This document shows, piece after piece, positions 33,454-42,246 of a stretch of DNA of 64,000 nucleotides. The position numbers and the translations under genes are program-made. The stretch lies in contig NZ_CP071798.1 of assembly GCF_017498505.1 (NCBI RefSeq), positions 1,178,001 to 1,242,000 of the forward strand, read 5' to 3'. Position 1 is the first letter of the stretch. Each line of letters begins with the position of its first letter. The notes beneath the pieces are model-generated. The model was given only the letters and a program-made list of their open reading frames with translations. It was not told the origin of the DNA and did no database searches. Origin of the DNA: Sporosarcina sp. Te-1. GTDB taxonomy: Bacteria > Bacillota > Bacilli > Bacillales_A > Planococcaceae.

Positions 33454-34803
33454 CTATAACTTCATGACCGCATCGATGAAAGCATCACCCCGCTGTTCAA
33501 AATTCTTATATTGATCCCAACTTGCACAAGCAGGTGAAAGAAGGATGATGTCGCCGACAGCTGATTGCCCGTACGCTTGTTGAATCGCATCGTCCATCGT
33601 TTCCGCCACACTGATTTGACTGATACCGCAAGAGGAGGCAAACTCTTGAAAGCGTTCTGCCGTCTCCCCTACAGCGATGACAGATTTAACATGATCCATG
33701 TGTTCCCGCAATTCTTCAAAACTATGGCCGCGGTCTAACCCACCCGCGATGAGAATAGTCGGTACTTCAAACGAGGAGAGAGCGCTCTTCGTGGCAAGTG
33801 TATTAGTCGCCTTGGAATCATTATAAAATTTCCTGCCTTTGATCTCTTTCACGAATTGCATGCGATGCCTAACCCCTGTAAAGGAGCTCAAAACACTTTC
33901 AACCGTTTCTTTATCACAATCCACCAAAATGGCTGCAGCAGTTGCTGCTAAAATATTTTCCAGATTATGTTTGCCAGGCAGTTTGATCATTGCACGATCC
34001 ACATATGGCTCGCCCATCCAATAAATAAATTGTTCATCTGCGGAGATTCCGCTTTCACTCCTACCAGAAAGAGAAAATGGCACCATCGTGGCATTACTGG
34101 AATTGATATGTTCATAAAGCTCTGGTTGATCCGCATTATAGATCAGATAATCATCAGCTGTTTGGTTTTTCGTTATGTTGGCCTTCGCTTTTGCATAAGC
34201 ATACGGCGAACCATGATAGTCCAAATGTGCATCATATAAATTCGTCCAAATGGCGATATTCGGCTGAAATGCCTCTGTTCCTGCCAATTGAAACGAAGAC
34301 ACTTCCATGACGATCAACTGATCGGCATGTGCTTCTTGTGCTACAGAAGTAGCGACTGTTCCGATGTTTCCTGCAATGAGCGGCTTCTTTCCACCAATAT
34401 TCAATATGTGGTATAGAAGAGTAGTGGTAGTCGTTTTCCCATTAGACCCAGTGACAGCTATAATGGGAGCCTCACTGATTCGATAAGCGAGCTCCACTTC
34501 TGTCCAGATCGGGATCCCTCTTTGCTCCGCTTTTTCAATAACTGTATTTGTATAGGGAATGCCAGGATTCTTTACTAACAGATCAAACCCGTCATCGAGT
34601 ATTTGAGGTGGGTGTCCCCCGCAAATGACTTCAATTCCCTTTTCCCTCAAGAGGTGTGCTTCTTGATTCCCCTCTTCAGGCGATGCATCGTTGACTACGA
34701 CTTTCGCGCCTGCCTCGTGCAGCATAGTAGCAGCTGCAAAGCCGCTTTTTGCAAGACCAAGAACGAGAATCTTCATTCCTGAAAATTGATCGGGATGATT
34801 CAT
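33454..34803 (-). CDS. murD: UDP-N-acetylmuramoyl-L-alanine:D-glutamate ligase
   Basis: It adds D-Glu to UDP-MurNAc-L-Ala in the cytoplasm. The ATP-binding loop AVTGSNGKTTTTTLLYH is at residues about 115-131, and the N-terminal domain starts ILVLGLAKSGFAAA. It has 449 residues. The start MNHPDQFSGMKIL at 34803 overlaps the mraY stop by 4 bp (ATGA), with GGAGGTG upstream; the ORF continues to 34887 inside mraY. Confidence 0.97.
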   Translation of the reverse strand: MNHPDQFSGMKILVLGLAKSGFAAATMLHEAGAKVVVNDASPEEGNQEAHLLREKGIEVICGGHPPQILDDGFDLLVKNPGIPYTNTVIEKAEQRGIPIWTEVELAYRISEAPIIAVTGSNGKTTTTTLLYHILNIGGKKPLIAGNIGTVATSVAQEAHADQLIVMEVSSFQLAGTEAFQPNIAIWTNLYDAHLDYHGSPYAYAKAKANITKNQTADDYLIYNADQPELYEHINSSNATMVPFSLSGRSESGISADEQFIYWMGEPYVDRAMIKLPGKHNLENILAATAAAILVDCDKETVESVLSSFTGVRHRMQFVKEIKGRKFYNDSKATNTLATKSALSSFEVPTILIAGGLDRGHSFEELREHMDHVKSVIAVGETAERFQEFASSCGISQISVAETMDDAIQQAYGQSAVGDIILLSPACASWDQYKNFEQRGDAFIDAVMKL

Positions 34804-35777
34804 GATAACACCTCCAACATGACCGGCAGTAAAGCCGAAAGTAAAGCAACACCCCAAAACACCACCACAATTTTCCACTCCGACCAACCAGACAACTCAA
34901 AATGGTGGTGAATCGGACTCATCTTAAACACCCGTTTGCCCGTCAATTTAAAGCTGGCGACTTGGATCATAACAGACAGTGTCTCAATCACATAAACAAG
35001 CCCGATCAGCACTAGGAGCAACTCCTGTTTGACGAGGACAGACAACATGGCTAGAGCGCCGCCCAAGGCGAGAGATCCAGTATCCCCCATAAAAACTTTC
35101 GCGGGTTTCATATTAAAAAGCAAAAAGCCGAGCATCGCTCCCGATACCACAAATGCAAACATCGCAATATCAAATTGCTCATACAACAATCCAAGCACAC
35201 CGAAAGCTGCGAACGCAATCGTGGAAGTACCCGCCACCAGGCCGTCCAAACCATCTGATAAATTCACGGCATTTGAAAAACCGACTAACCAAAATACGAG
35301 AAATGCAACATAGAACACGCCCATCTCGATTTTGATCTCTGTGAAGGGTATTTGCAATGTCGTGTCAAAAGGTCCCATTTTCAACAGGAAGAATGCAGCA
35401 ATCGCAATAATAATTTGACCGATCAATTTTTGGATCGACGTGAGACCGAGGTTTCTTTTCATCACAACGATAATGAAATCATCCAAAAATCCGATAATCC
35501 CGAAACCAGCTAACACAAGCATCAATACAATTGTCTGTGTTGTTAACACATCTTCATATATGTATGATAAAACGAACATTGAAATGATGATTGAAAACAG
35601 GAAAATAAGGCCGCCCATCGTTGGCGTACCCGCTTTTTTCTGATGGGCTTCCGGACCTTCTTCCCTTATACTCTGGCCAAATTTCAATTTTCGAAGTATA
35701 GGTATGACAGCAATACCGATTATTGCTGTCATAACAAATGTGACGGCGATCGCCGATAATGTAGTGACGAGTGTCAT
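34800..35777 (-). CDS. mraY: Phospho-N-acetylmuramoyl-pentapeptide transferase
   Basis: It transfers phospho-MurNAc-pentapeptide to undecaprenyl phosphate, forming lipid I. It has 325 residues, ten membrane segments, and the family motifs PTMGGLIFLFSI (residues about 52-63), NLSDGLDGLVAGT (about 171-183) and FMGDTGSLALGG (about 226-237). AGGAGA precedes the ATG. In Bacillus murE separates spoVD and mraY; here 178 bp with a tiny ORF do. Confidence 0.97.
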   Translation of the reverse strand: MTLVTTLSAIAVTFVMTAIIGIAVIPILRKLKFGQSIREEGPEAHQKKAGTPTMGGLIFLFSIIISMFVLSYIYEDVLTTQTIVLMLVLAGFGIIGFLDDFIIVVMKRNLGLTSIQKLIGQIIIAIAAFFLLKMGPFDTTLQIPFTEIKIEMGVFYVAFLVFWLVGFSNAVNLSDGLDGLVAGTSTIAFAAFGVLGLLYEQFDIAMFAFVVSGAMLGFLLFNMKPAKVFMGDTGSLALGGALAMLSVLVKQELLLVLIGLVYVIETLSVMIQVASFKLTGKRVFKMSPIHHHFELSGWSEWKIVVVFWGVALLSALLPVMLEVLS

Positions 35778-35850
35778 AGTAAAGTTCTCCTTATTTGTTT
35801 TAAAACAAGATCTTCTATATCTTAAAATAAATATTGGTATTGCGCTATAA

Positions 35851-35949
35851 TTATTTAGCCACTACACCAGGAAGATTTCTCCCTTTTATGCAGCCGATAA
35901 CAATAAATGTTTTAGGCACTTTAGCAAGACGTAAAAGCGTTTTTACCAT
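35851..35949 (-). CDS. Small ORF of 32 codons between spoVD and mraY (uncertain)
   Basis: This ORF starts with ATG 7 bp after the spoVD stop. The product begins MVKTLLRLAKVPKTFIVIGC and ends NLPGVVAK. There is no clear ribosome-binding site. It occupies the place where murE lies in Bacillus, and the LL pattern in its first residues loosely recalls MurE N-termini, but I cannot show homology. It may be a decayed murE start, a genuine small basic protein, or chance. The rest of the gap up to 35777 is AT-rich and empty. Confidence 0.25.
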   Translation of the reverse strand: MVKTLLRLAKVPKTFIVIGCIKGRNLPGVVAK

Positions 35950-35955
35950 CCAGAC

Positions 35956-37869
35956 TTATTCGGTGTACAAATGGATCACATCATCCACTTCCATCAATGT
36001 ATCCGCTGCTGGCAGCTGGTATTTGACTTCTTCTCCATCTCCATGCCATTCAATTCGATACGTATGAAGCTGTCTTGCGATCATTCCTTTAGTCATTCCT
36101 GTCAGATCAGGCACTCGGTGTGTGATCGGGTCTCCCCACCTATACTCTTTTTCCAATTGTCCTTCCCTCTTAGATATGCCGGCTAATGGTGCTATCTCTT
36201 CGATGATGCGTCCCACGATCGGAGCCGCAATAACTCCACCAAACTGGATCGAATTTTGAGGACTGTCCACGGCCACATATACTAGAAGCTCCGGATCATC
36301 TGCTGGAGCAAAGCCTATAAAAGAAACAATGTAATCCCCATCTTTATATGTTCCGTCCACAACCTTCTGTGCTGTTCCAGTCTTTCCACCGACACGCAAT
36401 CCATCTGTAAAGGCATTGCGACCCGATCCATTTGCCACAACCGACTCCAACGCTTCACGTACTTGCGCGGAAGTTTCTTCACTAATCACCCGTCTCTTCA
36501 ATTCAGGACCGAATGATTGGATCGTCTTCCCTTTATCGTCTTTTACTTCCTTGACGATATATGGCTTATAGAGATTACCCCCATTAATGGCGGCCGAAAC
36601 AGCTTGCACCTGTTGGATTGGCGTGACGGAAATCCCTTGGCCGAACGAGGTAGTCGCTTGTTCAACCGGACCAAACGCCTCTTTTGAAAATAGGATTCCC
36701 TTCGCTTCACCTGCTATTCCTGATCCTGTCGATTCTCCGAAACCAAAATCGCGAATGTATTTATCCAATTTTTCACTTCCGAGCCGTTGTCCGATCTCAA
36801 TAAAACCCGGATTGCAAGAGTTTTCCACAACCTCCAAGAATGTTTGGTGACCATGGCCCGAACGCTTCCAACAACGTAATTTTGCATTCGCCACCATAGC
36901 AAATCCCGGATCATTGAAATGCTCATTGCGAAGATTAATGACCTTCTCCTCTAGCCCCGCAGCCAGCGTTACAATTTTGAAAGTCGAACCGGGCTCAAAA
37001 GTCATCCAGACCGGCAGATTTCGGTTGTATATGGATGGATCCGCTTCTTGATAGTTGGCCGGATCGAATGTGGGAAAGGATGCAAGTGATAAAATTTCCC
37101 CTGTTTTCGGATTCATGACAATCCCAAGCGCCTGTGCTGCATCGTATTTTTCCATCGCCTGCAGTAACTCGCGCTCCACAATTTGCTGCATTTCCAAATC
37201 AATTGTCAACTCGACCGTCGCGCCATTCTCACCTGATTGGAATCCGTCATCTACATGTGGCAAGGGTATCGTTCTCGCATCAGTGTACATCCGAATGACA
37301 TCTCCAGTCCCTTTCAGGAACTCATTATATGCGAATTCAATTCCAGCAAGGCCTTCTCCGTCATATCCTGTAAATCCAATCAGTCGTGCCAACAGATTAT
37401 TATATGGATAGGTACGAACAAAATCAACGCCCGTGTATAACCCTTCTATTTGCAGTTTGGCAATTTCATCCGCTTGTTCCTTCGTGATGTTTTTACCCTC
37501 AGGCGACAACTTGTTCATGTATCCTTTTTTGGACATTTTGTCGAGCAACTTCTTTTCATCCGCTCCTAAAACAGGAGCCAGAAGGGCAGCACTCTTTTCA
37601 ATGTCCTTGTTTTGAGATGGCATGAAATACAATGTAGGGGCCAATTGATTTCCGACGATCATTTTACCATTCCGATCGTTAATATTGCCCCGGACGGCAC
37701 CAAAAGGTATTTCCCGATCCCAATTCGCTTCTGCGCGCTCTTTCAGCCATTCGTGTTTTATGATTTGCACATGAAACAGCTTTCCAACAACGAGCAGCAA
37801 TGCAATGAGGAAAAGGACGAAGACGGCTCGGATTCTCTTCTTCGATTGAATGGATATGGCTTTTCGCAG
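35956..37869 (-). CDS. spoVD: Sporulation-specific class B penicillin-binding protein SpoVD
   Basis: The transpeptidase that cross-links spore cortex with SpoVE. Active-site motifs are the STFK serine box in GSTFKIVTL, SCN (ENSCNPGF) and KTG (GGKTGTAQ). One PASTA domain lies at the C-terminus (VPDLTGMTKGMIARQLH). The longest ORF from a standard codon starts at a TTG (37800) inside the membrane anchor. In frame upstream, a CTG at 37869, seven bases after GGAAGGTG, gives MRKAISIQSKKRIRAVFV, which fits the SpoVD N-terminus and a total of 637 residues. I therefore propose a CTG start. Confidence 0.92.
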   Translation of the reverse strand: MRKAISIQSKKRIRAVFVLFLIALLLVVGKLFHVQIIKHEWLKERAEANWDREIPFGAVRGNINDRNGKMIVGNQLAPTLYFMPSQNKDIEKSAALLAPVLGADEKKLLDKMSKKGYMNKLSPEGKNITKEQADEIAKLQIEGLYTGVDFVRTYPYNNLLARLIGFTGYDGEGLAGIEFAYNEFLKGTGDVIRMYTDARTIPLPHVDDGFQSGENGATVELTIDLEMQQIVERELLQAMEKYDAAQALGIVMNPKTGEILSLASFPTFDPANYQEADPSIYNRNLPVWMTFEPGSTFKIVTLAAGLEEKVINLRNEHFNDPGFAMVANAKLRCWKRSGHGHQTFLEVVENSCNPGFIEIGQRLGSEKLDKYIRDFGFGESTGSGIAGEAKGILFSKEAFGPVEQATTSFGQGISVTPIQQVQAVSAAINGGNLYKPYIVKEVKDDKGKTIQSFGPELKRRVISEETSAQVREALESVVANGSGRNAFTDGLRVGGKTGTAQKVVDGTYKDGDYIVSFIGFAPADDPELLVYVAVDSPQNSIQFGGVIAAPIVGRIIEEIAPLAGISKREGQLEKEYRWGDPITHRVPDLTGMTKGMIARQLHTYRIEWHGDGEEVKYQLPAADTLMEVDDVIHLYTE

Positions 37870-37904
37870 GGCTCCACACCTTCCGTTTTTTATAACAACC
37901 TATG

Positions 37905-37912
37905 AATGTATG
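37905..37912 (-). promoter_or_regulatory. Possible sigma-E -10 element before spoVD
   Basis: The minus strand reads CATACATT, an exact match to the sigma-E -10 consensus CATACANT, in the 57-bp gap between pbpB and spoVD. No good -35 (ATATT-like) is visible at the right distance. spoVD is sigma-E dependent in B. subtilis, which makes the match worth noting. Confidence 0.35.
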
Positions 37913-37926
37913 GGCTATGCTATTCG

Positions 37927-40149
37927 TCAACCTCCAATAATCTGTTCCTCTTCATCTTCCACTTCTGGCTTTTCATACTGTTCTTTCGGCGGCTGCAACA
38001 TGATAACCAATGGATCACTTTCATTTACTACCGTACCAGGAGACAGACTCTGCTCTGTGACAAAACCATCACCATTTAATCGAATATCGAGTCCTGATTG
38101 CTGTTTGAAAGAAAGAACCATTTTTTTCGACCAACCCGTGAAATCAGGCAACCGTGTTTTGCCGGCTGTTCTCAGCAAAACTAATGCATCCTTGGTCAAC
38201 TTTGTCCCTTCACTTGGGTATTGGGCCGCAATCTCCCCACCTTCGCCAATGAGAACTGGACGAATCCCTTTCTCTCCTAATCCATCCATGACTGTTTTCG
38301 AATCTTTTCCTATATAATCCTTCAACTTGAAGGATTCGGTCTTATCTACATTTTCAGGAAGGATATTCAAATACTTTAAACTGCTTTCCATAACAGGCTT
38401 AAAAACTTTTGACACCGGGTCTGATCCGATTTCCCCGAGTTCCAGCTGCGGCTGCTGAACAAGAACGTACGTCACTAACTGCGGATCATCAATCGGCGCC
38501 ATACCTAGGAATGAGTATAAGTAATTTCCATCACCTGATAAATATTTTCCACGGGAGTCCGGAATTTCTGCCGTTCCCGTTTTACCACCTACATCATATC
38601 CAGGAAGGGCAAATTTCCTTCCCGTCCCTACCTCGGAAGTCACAGTGGATGCCAGAATTTCCCGCACTTTCTTAGCAGTCTCCTTGGAAATCGGACGTCC
38701 TTTTTCTTCCGATTTATGATTTTGGACAATTTCGTCCGTATTTGGATTGATAATTTCATCTATGACATACGGCTTCATCATAACACCATCATTTGCGATG
38801 GCTGTAGCCGCTTGAATCATCTGGATTGGCGTGACTGTGGAACCTTGACCGTAAGACGTGGTCAACCGTTCGGAAGGATAGCTATCTAAGATATAGCCCG
38901 GTGCTTCATGCGGCAGATCGATGCCGACCTTTTCCCCAAATCCGAACTTCTCCAAGTACTCGATGAACTTGCGGTCACCTAAACGTTCCAGCAAGTATGC
39001 CATGGAGACGTTTGAAGAACGTTGGAATCCTTCCAAAAATGTGATTGGACCCCATCCTACACGATTATGGTCACGGATAATGCGATCATAGATCTTATAT
39101 TGTCCTGAGTTGTATTTTGCAGCAGGATCCCATTTATTTTCTTCGATTGCGGCGGCCAATGTGAACATTTTCATCGTAGATCCTGGTTCGATTGTCGTTT
39201 CTACAGCTTCGTTTAACCAGTTCTCCGTCAATCCTTCTCTCGTCCCCGGATGGAAGGATGGCCGTTGGCTCATTGCATAGATCTCACCCGTTTTCGGATT
39301 TGCTACGATGACAAGCATCTTTTTCGGAGAATACTCTTTCTCCACACGCGTCATGGCATCTTCCACGAAGTTTTGAATCGTTTTATCAAGCGTTAGGTGA
39401 ATTTCATTCCCGTTTTGAGGCGGGGAGACGACTTTATTGCTTTTTGGAAGTATGAAGCCCCAAAAGTCCGTCTGAAAATCCACCTTTCCATCGACTCCGG
39501 TCAGTTCTTTATCGTACGTCTTTTCCAGTCCCATTTTACCGACGGTAAGGTATGAACCATCTTTTTGTTCCTCCCGCATTGCAAAACCAATTAAATAGGA
39601 GGCAAAATTGCCATTTGGATAGAACCGCTTTTTCTCTTCCATGAAGTTGACTCCGGTGAGTCCTTCCTTCTTCATCGCTTTTTGGATTTTTTCCATCGTT
39701 TCGTGATTGATCCCATTTCCCGCTTTTCCGAATTCGATCTGCCAAGGAACCTTCTCCTTATTGGCCGCGGTTTGCATTCTGCTCTGAATCTCTTCCTTAG
39801 ACATCGGGATATAGTGACTCAACACTTCTGCTGTTTTATCATAATCCACCACATGATAAAGCGTTTTGGACCCCTTTGGTGTGGCCTGTTCACTGATAAC
39901 AGCGAACAGCCGATAACTTAACGTATCCGATGCGATCAACTCTCCGTTGCGGTCTACAATCTCACCGCGTTCAGCTTTCAATACATTTTCTCTCGCGTAT
40001 TTAGATGCAGCCATCGCCGCAAGTGGTCTTCCTTCAGCCTGTCCCGTAATTTGAATGGACAGAAATCGAGCCATTAATAGAAAAAAGAGCCCTCCAAAAA
40101 CTACAAACATCAGAAAGGCTCCCCATTGAAATCGAAATTTCTTCTTCAT
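37927..40149 (-). CDS. pbpB: Class B penicillin-binding protein 2B (FtsI)
   Basis: The septal transpeptidase of the divisome. It has 740 residues: an N-terminal anchor (about 10-30), a pedestal domain, and the catalytic motifs STMK (GSTMKMFTL), SNV (SSNVSMAYL) and KTG (GGKTGTAE). Two C-terminal PASTA domains start near KLKDYIGKDSKTVMD and LPDFTGWSKKMVLSF. The start MKKKFRFQWGAF at 40149 overlaps the ftsL stop by 4 bp (ATGA); the ORF continues to 40215 within ftsL. Confidence 0.97.
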   Translation of the reverse strand: MKKKFRFQWGAFLMFVVFGGLFFLLMARFLSIQITGQAEGRPLAAMAASKYARENVLKAERGEIVDRNGELIASDTLSYRLFAVISEQATPKGSKTLYHVVDYDKTAEVLSHYIPMSKEEIQSRMQTAANKEKVPWQIEFGKAGNGINHETMEKIQKAMKKEGLTGVNFMEEKKRFYPNGNFASYLIGFAMREEQKDGSYLTVGKMGLEKTYDKELTGVDGKVDFQTDFWGFILPKSNKVVSPPQNGNEIHLTLDKTIQNFVEDAMTRVEKEYSPKKMLVIVANPKTGEIYAMSQRPSFHPGTREGLTENWLNEAVETTIEPGSTMKMFTLAAAIEENKWDPAAKYNSGQYKIYDRIIRDHNRVGWGPITFLEGFQRSSNVSMAYLLERLGDRKFIEYLEKFGFGEKVGIDLPHEAPGYILDSYPSERLTTSYGQGSTVTPIQMIQAATAIANDGVMMKPYVIDEIINPNTDEIVQNHKSEEKGRPISKETAKKVREILASTVTSEVGTGRKFALPGYDVGGKTGTAEIPDSRGKYLSGDGNYLYSFLGMAPIDDPQLVTYVLVQQPQLELGEIGSDPVSKVFKPVMESSLKYLNILPENVDKTESFKLKDYIGKDSKTVMDGLGEKGIRPVLIGEGGEIAAQYPSEGTKLTKDALVLLRTAGKTRLPDFTGWSKKMVLSFKQQSGLDIRLNGDGFVTEQSLSPGTVVNESDPLVIMLQPPKEQYEKPEVEDEEEQIIGG

Positions 40150-40517
40150 TGTCCAGACACTACCTTCACGTTTTTCTCGTTCAGGTCCAAGCCGAGCGCT
40201 TTCGCTTTCTCCCAAATGACTTCGTATGTAGATTTCTCACTTACTTGGATGGACAACTCCGTATTCTGTTTTGTAGTTTCTTCAATTTGTTTATTAATGA
40301 GTTGCACTTCCTTATTCGTATCATTGATTTGGGCTTGGGTATGCAAAATCATTACGGAAAAAGCGATGACGACGGCGCCGAACAGCATAAAGAGAAATTT
40401 TTCACCTTTGGAAAACAATTTTCTTGAAGGGCGCTGTGAAGGTTGTTGAATCGGCGTTTCCGTCGTTTCGATTGCCGGATTGCTGTAGGTATGCATCTTC
40501 TTTTGTGCCAATGCCAT
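40146..40517 (-). CDS. ftsL: Cell-division protein FtsL
   Basis: A small bitopic divisome protein. It has 123 residues: a cytoplasmic N-terminus, one membrane segment (FLFMLFGAVVIAFSVMIL, about 47-64), and an extracellular coiled coil with leucine and isoleucine heptads (QINDTNKEVQLINKQIEE). It partners DivIB and DivIC. It lies between rsmH and pbpB, its universal position, and is coupled to pbpB. Confidence 0.93.
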   Translation of the reverse strand: MALAQKKMHTYSNPAIETTETPIQQPSQRPSRKLFSKGEKFLFMLFGAVVIAFSVMILHTQAQINDTNKEVQLINKQIEETTKQNTELSIQVSEKSTYEVIWEKAKALGLDLNEKNVKVVSGQ

Positions 40518-40530
40518 CGATTATTCCCCC

Positions 40531-41463
40531 TTATAATTTCTCAGCGATTCTCAATTTTGCGGATCTGGATCGCTTATTCTCTTCTATTTCTTCTTGGCTT
40601 GGAAGAATCGGTTTCCGCGTCACTACTTTGTGTGTCGGCTCCATGCCTTCCGGTATGACCGGCAAATTCGGTGGAAGCTCCGGTAACGTGGAAGCTTCTT
40701 TGAATAATGTTTTGCAGAGCCGATCTTCCAATGAGTGAAATGTGATGACACAAACACGGCCACCTTTTCGCAAGAGCTCTAGTGCATCGGAGATTGACTC
40801 CTCTGCCGCCCCCAGCTCATCATTGACTGCAATTCGAATCGCTTGGAATACGCGCTTTGCAGGATGTCCACCTGTTCTTCGCGCTGCAGCAGGTATGCCG
40901 GCTTTAATAAGTTCCACCAAATCGGATGTAGTCCGAATCGGCTGTTTGCTGCGGGCTTCTTCAATTTTTCTAGCAATGTTCTTCGCAAATTTTTCTTCCC
41001 CATAACGGTAAAAAATACGGACCAAATCTTCATACGACCATTCGTTCACGACCTCATAGGCTGTTAAATCAGCGTCCATATCCATACGCATATCCAATTG
41101 CGCATCATGGTGATAGCTGAATCCTCTTTCTGGCGTATCCAATTGGGGTGAGGAGACACCTAAGTCATATAAAATCCCATCCACCTCAGTAACATTGATC
41201 CTTTCCAGTTCCTCTTTTAGGTTCCTGAAATTCGAATGGATAAATGTGATTCTGTCCAAATAATCCTTTAACGTCACCTTCGCAGCCTCAATTGCCGTTG
41301 TATCTTGATCAAAGCAGATCAGCCGGCCATTCGGTGACAGCCGTTTCACAATTTCCAAGCTATGCCCTGCGCCGCCAAGTGTGCAGTCCACATAAATACC
41401 ATCTTCTTTTATATGTAAGCCATCGACGGCTTCTTCGAGTAGTACTGTAATATGTTTAAAAAT
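40531..41463 (-). CDS. rsmH: 16S rRNA (cytosine-1402-N4) methyltransferase RsmH (MraW)
   Basis: It methylates N4 of C1402 in the ribosomal P site. The SAM motif is [15 protein letters not shown]. The usual N-terminus (MFxHxTVLL) appears here as [15 protein letters not shown], and the codon before FKH is ATT (41463-41461), five bases after AAGGCGG. An ATT start would give 310 residues, the family size. Alternatives are a GTG sixteen codons... upstream region start near 41502 or a TTG at 41529 within the reach of mraZ, both with poor ribosome-binding sites. Function is secure; the start is not. Confidence 0.93.
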   Translation of the reverse strand: MFKHITVLLEEAVDGLHIKEDGIYVDCTLGGAGHSLEIVKRLSPNGRLICFDQDTTAIEAAKVTLKDYLDRITFIHSNFRNLKEELERINVTEVDGILYDLGVSSPQLDTPERGFSYHHDAQLDMRMDMDADLTAYEVVNEWSYEDLVRIFYRYGEEKFAKNIARKIEEARSKQPIRTTSDLVELIKAGIPAAARRTGGHPAKRVFQAIRIAVNDELGAAEESISDALELLRKGGRVCVITFHSLEDRLCKTLFKEASTLPELPPNLPVIPEGMEPTHKVVTRKPILPSQEEIEENKRSRSAKLRIAEKL

Positions 41464-41518
41464 CGAAACCGCCTTCTTTCTTCGTTGTCTGGTAGCGGGC
41501 ACATCTGTCGCCGTCTCT

Positions 41519-41950
41519 TTAGAAATCAAAGTCGATGATGTTTTCCGCTATTTCATTAAATGATTGTTCAGAGTCCTCATAATAGGAATCCCAAAGTGTT
41601 TTGGACCAAATTTCAATCCGGCTGGAAACACCGATAACAACACAATCCTTTTCAATTTTCGAGTAGTTCAGTAAGGAGGATGGAATGTTGACACGGCCTT
41701 GTTTGTCGATCTCGACTTCAGTTGCACCGGAAAAGAAAAACCTTGCAAACGCACGGGCATCTTTTTTTGTGACAGGCAACGCTTTCAACTTTTCCTCTAG
41801 TCGTTTCCATTCCTCCATAGGGTAACCGAAGAGACAATTATCCAGTCCACGTGTCAACACAAAACCGTCCGCCAAATGTTCCCTGAATTTAGAAGGGACA
41901 ATCAGCCGACCTTTTGTATCGACAGTATGTTGATATTCACCCATGAACAT
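41519..41950 (-). CDS. mraZ: MraZ, dcw operon regulator
   Basis: MraZ is an AbrB-like DNA-binding protein that represses its own dcw operon. It has 143 residues with the two repeated DxxGR motifs, [15 protein letters not shown] (residues about 10-24) and [15 protein letters not shown] (about 83-97). The start MFMGEYQHT at 41950 follows GGGGTGAAG; the ORF runs upstream to 42076. Its operator-like repeats are just upstream. Confidence 0.96.
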   Translation of the reverse strand: MFMGEYQHTVDTKGRLIVPSKFREHLADGFVLTRGLDNCLFGYPMEEWKRLEEKLKALPVTKKDARAFARFFFSGATEVEIDKQGRVNIPSSLLNYSKIEKDCVVIGVSSRIEIWSKTLWDSYYEDSEQSFNEIAENIIDFDF

Positions 41951-41980
41951 ACTCTTCACCCCACTATATGAATTTAATGT

Positions 41981-42037
41981 ACCACATCCCCCCACATTCC
42001 TCCACCCATATTCCTCTTTCATATGAAAATGTGTCAA
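41981..42037 (-). promoter_or_regulatory. dcw promoter and MraZ operator repeats
   Basis: On the minus strand, three direct repeats at exact 10-bp spacing (TGGAGGAATG, TGGGGGGATG, TGGTAC; about 42004-41981) lie ahead of mraZ and match known MraZ sites, which are TGG-rich 10-bp repeats. A consensus -35, TTGACA (42037-42032), lies upstream; the -10 (GGAATA or GAATAT, about 42014-42008) is poor. Confidence 0.7.
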
Positions 42038-42106
42038 TAGTACTTGTTTCATTGAGATTTTTGCATAAATCAACAAAGCTCAGGAAGACAATTTTCATAG
42101 TGCACA

Positions 42107-42137
42107 TAAAAAAACCTCTCGGCACACGCCAAGAGGT
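42107..42137 (-). terminator. Terminator of bshC transcript
   Basis: CCTCTTGGC and GCCGAGAGG (42115-42136) form the stem, followed on the minus strand by TTTTTTT. It isolates the bshC transcript from the dcw promoter. The whole 296-bp gap between mraZ and bshC is accounted for by this terminator and the dcw promoter. Confidence 0.85.
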
Positions 42138-42246
42138 CTGTATCTTTTCCATCCAGTTAACAGCTTGCTTGCTGTTCGCTAGCTATTATTCAATTTTATC
42201 TCGGTTTACTAATTAAACACCCGGCGCCTAGCCCCTGAACGATCAA

